Source: Hyalella azteca | Lineage: Eukaryota > Arthropoda > Malacostraca > Amphipoda > Hyalellidae | Assembly: GCF_000764305.2 (NCBI RefSeq) | Contig: NW_025934801.1 | Span: 62,001-126,000 of the forward strand | Length of the DNA stretch: 64,000 nt | Direction of reading: 5' to 3' | In this document: positions 1-9,277 of the stretch, piece after piece | Layout: every line of letters begins with the position of its first letter | How positions within the stretch are numbered: position 1 is the first letter of the stretch | Position numbers and translations under genes: made by a program | The notes under the pieces: model-generated | Databases searched by the model: none | Told to the model about the DNA's origin: nothing | The model's input: only the letters and a program-made list of their open reading frames with translations

Positions 1-420
1 CTCGCATAAAGAACATTACCCTTTGATCGTATGAGCGATGGAATGAAAACTCGTCCAGAAAATTCTAACGGTCTATGACAGAAATGAATGAGCAGTTAGG
101 CCTGCTGGATTACTAAACAAGGTATTATAATTATTTTTAGTAATAAGCAAAGCCTAAATACTAATGGAAACTATAAAAAACGACAAGGAAGAACATAATC
201 GAAGGATACTTGAAGAAAAGCCATGAAATGGCGTACCGAACTGCTGAACCATACAGAGCGAGTTATGGCTACGGAGAGAGCTTGACCAACGGTCTATAGC
301 TGCAGTCGTGCCTAGAGGTTATAAATCGTATGTACACGAGAAAAGTATATGGAGAATCTCAAAATAAGTATAGTTTAACTTCTACAAAGTGATTACAAAA
401 TTGATAGTAGATCAAGGATA
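1..420. other. No gene recognised
   Basis: AT-rich sequence with many short stops in all frames. I see no coding homology, RNA gene or clear repeat. Confidence 0.5.
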
Positions 421-541
421 TAACAGCAGCAGTGAATGCAATGATTATAACAACGATAAAAGATAACAGCAACAAACACCGCAACAACGGAAGTAACAGC
501 AACAACAACGATAAGAACAGCAGCAACAAAGACAGCAACAT
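421..541. repeat. Imperfect CAA/CAG/AAC trinucleotide tract
   Basis: Interrupted runs of aac, agc and aca triplets. The minus-strand Leu-rich 61-codon ORF across it is a by-product of the triplet repeat and not a believable gene. Confidence 0.8.
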
Positions 542-545
542 CAAT

Positions 546-854
546 AGAGTGGCAGCGACATATGCATTAACAAAGCCTAGGTAATTCTGACTTCAGTTTT
601 TATTTTAATATTGAACATAGCTTGTGTGAAGTAGTGAAGGGACGGAGCTTATTTAAGCAATAATAGGCAGTGGTTGATTTGACCGCAATTACCGGGGTAG
701 AATATCGTTTGAGAGAGTTGGTTTATAGTTCGTATTGGTCGATGGTATTTGATTGATGGTATTACGTAGGCCGATATTTGCGAGACTTGCAACGGCCTCT
801 CAGGGCGCCGTCTTCTGGCATGTCCTAAGTGTACGCGGCGAATGCCTATATAAG
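546..854. other. No gene recognised
   Basis: Unique-looking AT-rich DNA with nothing identifiable. Confidence 0.5.
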
Positions 855-997
855 GGCCTATACTTTCAAATATAGTTAAGAGATCGTAAGTTCATCAGCC
901 AATCATTGACGGCCTTTCACGCAAAATTTACCAATCGTAGACAAGAAAATAGATCGTAAGTACTGACGTTCACTTAGCGAATTTTGAAAGTATAGGC
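855..997 (-). mobile_element. Short MITE-like element, family B, copy 1
   Basis: A 143-bp element with terminal inverted repeats of the form GGCCTATACTTTCAAA / TTTGAAAGTATAGGC. Its interior matches the copies at 3638..3779 and 12001..12144 but in the opposite orientation (it shares atcgtaagttcatc and aatcattgacgg). The flanks both read taagg, which could be a 5-bp target duplication. No ORF, so it would be non-autonomous. Confidence 0.8.
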
Positions 998-1036
998 TAA
1001 GGATCCTAAAATTCGCGCCAGAGGGTTGTTCTTCGG

Positions 1037-1720
1037 GTGGTGACTGTCACGCCAGTACGGTCTGCAACTATCTCCGCAGACGTAGGTGACGGCCCCGGCC
1101 GTTGGTCAGTGGGTCGGGAAATAACGACTGCGCGCAACTTCGAGTCGTTCCTACAACTACAACTCATGCATTGTATAGAGCGTCAAAATCTACAAATAAC
1201 GGCAAGGACTTATCCACATTTGTACGGTTAACATCATCCCTACGGCCATGGCAACGCTACTTAGCCGTGAGGCAACAAAACGTTCACCGATATTAAATCC
1301 GGTAATGAGAACATTCTAGTTCGAGCACTGAGCAACAATTATCACCGGTACGGTCATCAACACAATACGGTCACAGTCATCGTATATATACTGTACGGTC
1401 ACGATCCCCTACAGCAGAAGTACGGCAATGATCTTGGTGTGACACCATCGACGATGAAAACAACGCCACTATTCAGAAGTACGGTCGTTCGTTATAAAGA
1501 CCTACGGTCATACTGGCCGTGAGACATCTATATTAGCGAGACACTACATCAATGAAGAAAGAACGACATCGGGACGCGCGGCTCCAGCTGCAGTATGGCT
1601 CCTGGAAATACGGCCGCTAGAAATACGGCCGCTGGAAATACGGCCGTAATTGTGCTCCTGAGATACGGTCGCATGCGAGAGCCGTACCATTCGAAAGAAC
1701 CGATCTACGGTTCAACGTGT
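1037..1720. repeat. Cluster of TACGGYC motifs
   Basis: About eleven exact copies of TACGGTC or TACGGCC, plus near matches (TACGGTT, TACGGCA, GGCCGTGAG), are spread over roughly 650 bp at irregular spacing of about 15 to 180 bp. The motif usually follows GA, AA or CC. It could be a decayed tandem repeat, a dispersed element, or a binding-site cluster. A similar stretch occurs at the far right end of the window. Short overlapping ORFs here show no family resemblance. Confidence 0.6.
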
Positions 1721-2793
1721 CGAGTAAAGTAGGAGTATTTAGTGATGTGAAGGGTGATTTTTTGTGGGTGGATGATTATTTTTTAGATTCTACATTTTTT
1801 CCTTACATTATAGCAACAAAATAAACGATGCATCAAAATTCAAACCGAGAATTTACAATTGAAATGATTTATCGTGCCAAATGAGTTCCACCTTGAACTG
1901 AACATCTCGCTAATAATACGCATGCCAGCAAACATGATCGAAGAAGCTGCGTTTCCAAGGCAACTGATCTGATTATAGCATTTTTACCAGTCTCCTAAAT
2001 TTGAGTGATAATTATAGGTCGGCTGTTATGAACGTTACGACTAACTTTAAGGGTTATTGTAAAGGACTTTCTTGTTGGCTATTCCTTTGGGAACGTTTAC
2101 TGAACTATTCAAATACGCGCCATCATAGCAGGATAAGAAACGAGTGTTCCATGATGTACGGTTTCTAGAAAGGAAATGACAAATATACATAAGAAATATA
2201 TACAAGACAAAATATACGCTAATTACATGAAATATATGAACCAAGGTAAAGCCATAATTAAACAGGATAATCAATAATTCACGAAAACAAACGATAAATC
2301 GAACGAACCGAATAGCTTGGTTCCCCTGGTAGTGCGAGCATCCGTATATCAAGGGCTAACAATGAATGCTAATGACGCTAGTGAAATCAACTGCGTCGAG
2401 TAGGCTAATTCTATTGCTACAAGTTTCAGAAAAAGGGAAAATGGCGGCTACAGTTATAATGATAATTTTTACTTCAATAACATGGATTATGCTTCAAATA
2501 TGGATTGTTATTTTACAGAGCGTGCAAATAGAACAATGTTGCGATAATTTAACCCACCATTATTGTTTATGAACTTTGGAGAACGTTTCATCATTATTGA
2601 AAAACCGTAATTAAGAGTTAAAGAGCTCATGTCAGGAGTATGGGTATCATTCATATTACCTAATGTCAGTACCAGTGATTCATTAGAATAATCATAGTAG
2701 TACACTAGTACAGGCATGAAATAAATTTATTAGTATAGGGCTGCAAATGGCTCGAAGATTCACTATAAAAAGTTATTCGTGTGTACGATGAGG
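1721..2793. other. No gene recognised
   Basis: AT-rich. ORFs of 68 to 101 codons on both strands (e.g. 2047..2352 minus, 2366..2572 plus) have no recognisable domain and look like chance frames. Confidence 0.5.
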
Positions 2794-3147
2794 TTATTGA
2801 TCATATAAAGGCCAGGTGATCATATATGATCAAGGCTATTGATCATATAAAAGCATGTGATCATATATGATCAAGGCTATTGATCATATAAAGGCATGTG
2901 ATCATATATGATCAAGGCTATTGATCATATAAAGGCATTTGATCATATATGATCAAGGCCATTGAGCATATAAAGGCCAGGTGATCATATATGATCAAGG
3001 CTATTGATCATATTAAGGCCGGGTGATCATATATAATCAAGGCTATTGAGCATATAAAGGCATGTGATCATATATAATCAAGGCTATTGAGCATATAAAG
3101 GCATGTGATCATATATGATCAAGGCTATTGATCATATAAAGGCCAGG
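2794..3147. repeat. 41-bp tandem array of palindromes
   Basis: About 8.5 copies of a 41-42 bp unit. Most units contain the perfect 16-bp palindrome TGATCATATATGATCA. A further TTGATCATAT arm upstream can pair with ATATGATCAA downstream, so most units can form a hairpin or cruciform. A few units vary (tgagcat, atataatca). No ORF. Confidence 0.95.
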
Positions 3148-3637
3148 TTATAAGACAAGCAATTACGCCACTTGAAATTCATCTCCGTATGCCCGATTTT
3201 TTCACAGAATTTCAGACCAACGTTGCAAAACTTAGTAAGAACTGTACAACTGAAGTACTCTCGCAGTGACATTACTTCTATCACTTCCAAACATACAAGG
3301 ATATCAGGAAAACTAATAATTTCATATCATACTGCAAAGCCTTACAACAAATCACATCAAAAATTTACCATATAACAACAAACATGCATGTGAGATTGAA
3401 ACAACTAAAAATTGATATGCTTATACAATGGAAAGAATAAGGTTTTACCTAACAAGTACTGTCACCTAATACATGAGGTGGAAGCGTTAAACGATGTGGG
3501 ATCTTCTGTGCATGACGTCATCACCATACAAGAAATCCCTACATATCCTACAAATAATTTTCTTCGATGAATATGTGTCAGGACGGAGGACAAGATCCGT
3601 TGATCGGAGATCATCACTCGCCTGCGGCAGGATCTGA
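3148..3637. other. No gene recognised
   Basis: Includes a 67-codon plus-strand ORF at 3172..3375 without recognisable features. Confidence 0.5.
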
Positions 3638-3779
3638 GGCCATACTTTCTAAACTCGCTAAGTGAACGTAAGTACTTACGCTCTATTTTCTTGTCTGTGA
3701 TTGGTGGATTTTGCTAGAAATGCCGTCAATGATTGGCTGATGAACTTACGATCTCTTAATTTTTTTTAAAGTATAGGCC
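3638..3779 (+). mobile_element. Short MITE-like element, family B, copy 2
   Basis: A 142-bp element running from GGCCATACTTTC to AAAGTATAGGCC. It is closely similar throughout to the copy at 12001..12144 and contains the palindrome CGTAAGTACTTACG near its left end. No coding capacity. Confidence 0.85.
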
Positions 3780-4181
3780 CAGCAGGTCCTGAGCCGCAAT
3801 GTCGACTTAATCAGCGACCGGCGGCGAATAGCGTCGTTGCCGGGGCCTGAAGCTCTCGCAGTGACCAGGTTGGTGCGACCAATGACATTTTCTGCTTATT
3901 TTTAGCGGTCGACCGTATACTCAGAAAATAGTTTTATCCTGCTTTAGGATATTATAAGGGCAGCTAGATCTCTCATGAGTCTTATGGAGCTTTAGTGCCC
4001 GGATATTATGTCGGACTGAAGAAAATAAATACGAGACTTTGGTGGAAAATTTGTGCGCGTATTTTTCATTATCTGGAAATGGTCGAAAAAATCGATTCAT
4101 GCCCTCACGGCTCTAATAATTCAATCTGAACATTTTTATTCGATGCGATGATGAAGTGCAACCCTAAGCCATTGCATGTTC
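3780..4181. other. No gene recognised
   Basis: Unique-looking sequence, locally GC-richer around 3800-3870, with no coding match on either strand. Confidence 0.5.
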
Positions 4182-4333
4182 AGGCATATAGTCTGCCGCA
4201 ACACCATACACGAGGCATATAGTCTGCCGCAACACCATACACGAGGCATATAGTCTGCCGCAACACCAAACACGAGGCATATAGTCTGCCGCAACACCAA
4301 ACACGAGGCATATAGTCTGTCGGAGCACCAAAC
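4182..4333. repeat. 31-bp minisatellite, about 5 copies
   Basis: Unit begins aggcatatagtctgccgcaa, followed by caccatacacg or caccaaacacg. The last copy is diverged. The minus-strand 70-codon ORF over it is only the repeat translated. Confidence 0.95.
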
Positions 4334-6625
4334 AGAAGCAATAGTCAAGCCGTACTAAAATATCGCCCTGTCTTTACATAGGATAATGTAGAGCAATAGG
4401 CTAATGAGGAATCTTTACACAGTAGAGGAATCAATAATGTAGAGGAATCTTTACACAGGATAATGTAAAGGAATAAAATAATAGAGTGAGACGAGGCGCA
4501 GTGCAGCTCCGGGGCGAGGATCTCGCACGCAAATTTCCCATCAGAATTCGATCAGCTCAGCGAGCTTCAATCCATGAGCAGCGAAACACCAAAACAAGTC
4601 TTTAGAACTTAAAGCAATTTAACGATTACTCTTTTACCTTATTTGAAAAAAGACATTTTATTTTGGCTGCGGAAATAGTCAAGGCTGCCCTTCTAGCTTA
4701 TTAACTGATTGTCATTATCATTATAATTATTATAATTATTAGTATTATTATTATTATTCCTAATATTATTATTATTGACTGATACCCATGATTTACCAAT
4801 TCATGTTTTTACTGATCCTCTTGATTCATCAATTCTTGTTGAATAATTGGTAAAAAATGTCATCTCTGGCTTTGTTCAATTATGTTCGAGTATTAATGAT
4901 GGTTTTTGTTAGCTTTGACATCGGCTGCTTGGCAGACGATGAACCTCAACAAACGTCAACTGAAATATACTATAGTTAATTGCAGCCACAAAATACCTAT
5001 GCATAATTTTGCATAGTCATTACTATTGCCAATCAGAACATTATTGTATTTCATATTGGCAGTATTACCAAATACAAAATTTACTACTCATTAGATTATT
5101 TCAACTTGAAATATTTTTGTTCTGTATTTTAGAGATTTCATCCGAGCAAAAAAGAAAATAATTCAGGGGGATAAAAATTCGAATTGGGCATTAAAACTCT
5201 TACGTATCCTGCTGATTGGTCGTGCATAGTACGGATACGAAAACAGTGATTAAAGTAGAACATATTTGCCCTTGAATAAATTACGGTACCATATTAAGAA
5301 GTGCCAAAGTAAAATTTAAATTCACTGTCAATGGTAGAGAATCAAACAATTTAACAATTTTCACAGGCAATTAGCCTTACTATTTGCGTGTGAAACATTG
5401 ATACTCACAGGCGTTCGACAACATTTCTTCAGTTAATTACGGCAGTTAAAACTCATTTTCAGCGTAGGTCTTTAAAAAATAGCTGTACTCTCTTACTGGC
5501 AAACTGCAGCAACATTTTTTTTTATCACTCATGGTTTCTTGGCACATGGAATGTTGCGAAGTAATGAGAACATGTTTCTCTAATTTTTATTGCAGACAAG
5601 AAAACTTTTTGCCTCAGCAATGTTTACAATCTAGAAAAGAAAAATCAGTAGAATCCAGGACACCATTGTAATAATTTATAAATAAAAACTTAATTTAATC
5701 CATTTGTTGTCAAAGATGAATATTTCCTGTAGATGAAATGGAAAGCAGTTGATGAATCGAATATCATATGCTGAAGGAACTACCAAAACAAACAACTGAA
5801 TATTTTCCTCATCACAAATAATCGTCTATGCGTATACCTGGTATCATATGATCGAATACTTGACGTTTTTTTATCGCGCAGCCACGGCATCAGCCATGAC
5901 CGCTTCGAAAGGCTAGCGTGAAAAATGGCATGCAACATTAATCTCGCATGCTCATACTCCGGCGAAGCTTGACTTATTGCCCAGAGTAATGCATGATGGC
6001 TTCTTAAAAACCTAATCTTGTCGTAGGTGGAAGGAGGTGGAAGAGGAACAGATAAGCCTGTAAAGAAATAATCTTGAAAAGCGGGAGAAAAAAATCGAAT
6101 GTATTTGAAGGGGCTTTAACTTAATATAGGTACTTAAAAAATATGTATGGGAATTTATTTAACAAAGGTAAATTTAGCTGCAGAGATTAAAAAACTGGAT
6201 TAAACTGCACAGATTTAAACTAATCGATCGTAAACGCAAGCCTTCAACTTACTTGGTTTCCTAGCAACAAATGATTACAGAATTAATTTTTATTATTTGG
6301 TCATTTTCCCGAAACATTAATCGAGAAAACTCAAATAGGGCCCGGGCCTATATATGGCTAAAGGCCAAAATGGCCTTTTCCTCAACGGCGTTGTTGCTGT
6401 GCTATTATGAACACATAAATATAATTTGGTCTCGCAAATGGTGCCATTGAAATTTGATTTTAGTGGGAGATTAGTTTAAATATCAAAACGACGAATAGTT
6501 GAGATGCCTGAGCTCCGACACGAAGCTCCCTGGTCTATCGTGGCACTTGCTGGCACATTTTTTGAAATCATTCGAATCCGTGAGCCCCAAGATTATAATC
6601 AAAAACAAATAATTCACCTTTCCAA
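4334..6625. other. No gene recognised; small low-complexity tracts
   Basis: Contains an imperfect two-copy motif with gaggaatctttacacag (4408..4460) and an ATT-rich microsatellite (about 4720..4775). The rest is AT-rich and unassigned. Confidence 0.5.
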
Positions 6626-6740
6626 TTTTAGCGCATTTTATCATTTATGAAAAAAATGTGCTTTTGTGCTCGTCATCTTCGTCTGTCTGTCAGTGACTTT
6701 ACGGACGGACGAGAAATGTGCTCTCCGTCACTAACTGCAG
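6626..6740 (-). mobile_element. Hairpin element, family A, copy 1 (diverged, partial)
   Basis: Matches the better copies at 19921, 35405 and 56847: ttttagcgcattttatcatt, then a gtctgtctgtc stretch, acggacggac, then a ctctccgtcactaactgcag end. It is shorter and more diverged, and the terminal palindrome is incomplete. Confidence 0.75.
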
Positions 6741-8896
6741 GGATAATTGATCTAATATTTTAAAACGTTTTGCACCATTGCTCCGTTGTCAGTTCGAAAA
6801 TTTGGTACTTAAGCGTCACGAATCAGCACTTACGTACGTTGTGTGCAGCGAACCACGTTTCTGCATGTATCGTTGTGACGTCACACAAGCAACTTCTATT
6901 TTTGGCTGGCGGAAAATAAAAAGAAAAATTATCGAACTGGAAATCTCATTTCCCAACTTAGCTGCACGCATTCACGCCGAGTGATGCAACGTCCATGCCC
7001 GATATTAATCTGGAAATTTTGCCTCATCATCTGCTGTTTCTAAGCGAATTTTCAACTTTTTCCCTGCAAATTCTCAAATATAAAGCTAGTTTGCAGGCAA
7101 GTTTTAGTTCGTATCCGATCAAAACTGTAGATTGCCAGGCTTGACTTTTATAGATTATTTCTCGTTTCAACGTTTCTTATTCGTCAATTTCGGTTATATT
7201 GGCTCCAGTTATACTTTGTTAGAAATTTAACATTTTTTTCAGGATTTTAGAACTGACGACTGAGCTGGACTCCCAACCTTTTTCCAAGAAGATATATAAA
7301 AGTTGCGAGTCATTTTATTTGCCGTAAATTATTTGTTGACGCCAGTCTCGTTGCATTGAACAACATGAGATTCACGATGCATTTAAAAGTTCTTAATGAA
7401 GGAGCCTACAACTGAGTTTGTCGGGGGTATAACTTCTCTGACCACATAGATGCCACTTTCATTTTTGCAACCATATTTCGTAATTTTTTCCATAATATTA
7501 TAGGTATAATATAACATAACATAACATAGTGATGTCGGAGCTGACGAGTAGGCCTAATGTGGCCTGTCGCCGATTCTTGTATTTTTCGTGACTTGTTCAC
7601 AGAAGATCTAAAATCGTGTCATTTGACCGGATCTTTTCAGGACTGACGATAGTTTGAAATAGCTATTAGACTTGCACAGGGTTCGATATAGATATGGTCT
7701 TCGCCCATTATTTAGGATTCAGCGGGATTATTTGCATTTAATTTTCTACAGATAGTCAGAAAATTGGAAGGACTTTGACAGTCATGAAATTTTTACAGAT
7801 TCCATAAATTAAAGTGTCTTCAATATCGCTCAGTTCATTAAATACTCGATCAATCAGTAATTACATACTTCAATCATTAGTAATAATTTTAATCACGTTT
7901 GACTCGATCACGCTACACGTCATGCATTGAGCTGCGAATAATGAGTAATGCGTCGTTCGTAGAAGTTTTAATGTTCGCAATTAATAATTATTAAAATTGA
8001 AGAGGTTCGAATCTGCTCGACGTAATTCTAAAATTGTTGAACAATTAAGAACAGATAAACTCTGAGCAGCTTAATGTCTAGAACGAACCTCTAATTGTTG
8101 GAACGAATCTAATGATAAAATAAATATAATTGATGCACAGACTGTTCAAATTTGAGAGAGAACTTGTTTCCGAAACAAGTCATCAGTTGAAGGTATAGCT
8201 GATCTGAGGGATTACTAATTCAAAATCTGTAAGTTAGTTGTTTTTACAATTGTTATTGCTGGCATCATATCTTTATCAAATTTCGTTTAATTTTCGTATA
8301 ATTATCAGTAATAGTAAATAAATTAAGTACTTTGTGTGTTTGCTTGGAATGGGAACAGGTATCTCTTGCTTGCATAAAGAAATATGAGTATATGCGAATG
8401 TCCATGCTTTTCTCTTAAGTCTGAATAATGTTTAGTCCCTTCATAAGTCAGCCATCTTGTTAATTCTTCATCTTAACATCAGTCAGCCATTAATGGTATT
8501 CGTCAGAAAGATAAAAGTGACGTTCCATGAGTCGCTTTGTAAACGTAAAGAGAATACGAAACTGCATCGGTGGAAGCTCATATCAACGCCCACCAAGCAA
8601 GTGCTCTTATTGAGACGATCTCCTGAACAGCTCACAGACAGTGTAAAACTCACACCATCAATCTGTTGAAGACTCACGTCAGTGAGTAAAATCAAATACA
8701 ATATAAAATACGAAAGCACTTACTCATCCAATGCGCACATCGCTTGTAATTACTGAACGTTATTCATATCCACCACCACCACAATAACTAATGCACTGGT
8801 TGTACCAAAAGGCTACGTAATTATTGCCAGAACACCTGTTTCATCAGCATTTTCCCCCAGCCATCCCCCAAACCCCAACCACTACAACCTTCCCAC
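6741..8896. other. No gene recognised; no thrombospondin exon found
   Basis: Searched by eye on the minus strand for the Trp-x-x-Trp and Cys-Ser-x-x-Cys-Gly patterns of the missing F-spondin thrombospondin repeats; none seen. Short ORFs at 8457..8669 and 8483..8719 overlap on opposite strands and are not convincing. The segment 8464..8536 is copied artefactually at 11584..11656. Confidence 0.5.
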
Positions 8897-9071
8897 TACT
8901 CACGTCGGTTGCATGTCGTAGTGGTCAGACTGCTGCAGCATTTTCCTCAACCTCCCCACCCTCCACGACTCCCACTACTCACGTCGGAGGGCGTCTTCGT
9001 CGGAGTCCAGCAGCATTTTCCTCCACCTCCCCACCCTCCACCACTCCCACTACTCACGTCGGAGGGCGTCC
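8897..9071 (-). repeat. Triplicated splice-donor region of the F-spondin acidic-linker exon
   Basis: The minus-strand donor CGAC/gtgagtagtggga occurs three times, at 9057, 8982 and 8903 (spacings 75 and 79 bp). The middle copy also repeats the last exon bases (GACTCCGACGAAGACGCC, again encoding an acidic segment). The most distal copy is diverged upstream of the donor. Reading past the first donor gives an in-frame TAG, so use of the distal donors would truncate the protein. Confidence 0.9.
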
Positions 9072-9277
9072 TCGTCGGAGTCCGGCAGCGAGTCCTCGTC
9101 GCTAATGCCTGTGTCGGAGCAGGACTTTTCGTAGACCCTCTGGCGGGTGATGGTGAGTCGAGCGAGCGGCTTCATGGGGAGGCCACGGGGCTCGTAAAAA
9201 GGAGATTGCTCGTCGTTAGGGTAACTGTTGGTGATTTTGGTAATTCGCTGTCTTGGGATTGTCGCCTGGTTCGCGGA
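9058..9277 (-). CDS. Spon1: F-spondin exon: end of spondin N domain and acidic linker
   Basis: The 220-nt exon lies between acceptor tctatcgtcag/TCCGCG and donor CTCCGAC/gtgagt. It encodes residues 350-422 plus one base. SANQATIPRQRITKI and DEQSPFYEPRG resemble the F-spondin segment after the GVTY block. LTITRQRVYEKSCS closes the spondin N domain. SDEDSLPDSDEDALR is an acidic linker like the one that precedes the first thrombospondin repeat in the family. Read-through past the donor reaches a stop (TAG) within three codons, which supports the splice. The donor and the last 28 exon bases are repeated further into the intron (separate entry). The next exon, expected to encode a thrombospondin repeat, was not found. 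Confidence 0.92.

Noticed and set aside
359..544. Leu-rich 61-codon ORF resembling a membrane segment
   Set aside because: It is the minus-strand reading of an imperfect CAA/CAG tract.
8005..8025. tRNA-like B box (ggttcgaatctgc)
   Set aside because: No matching A box, acceptor stem or anticodon arm could be found around it.
1..8896. Thrombospondin type-1 repeat exons of F-spondin
   Set aside because: No Trp-x-x-Trp plus Cys-Ser-x-x-Cys-Gly pattern was seen on the minus strand; GC-richer spots at 780, 3600, 3830 and 4500 were translated by eye without a match.
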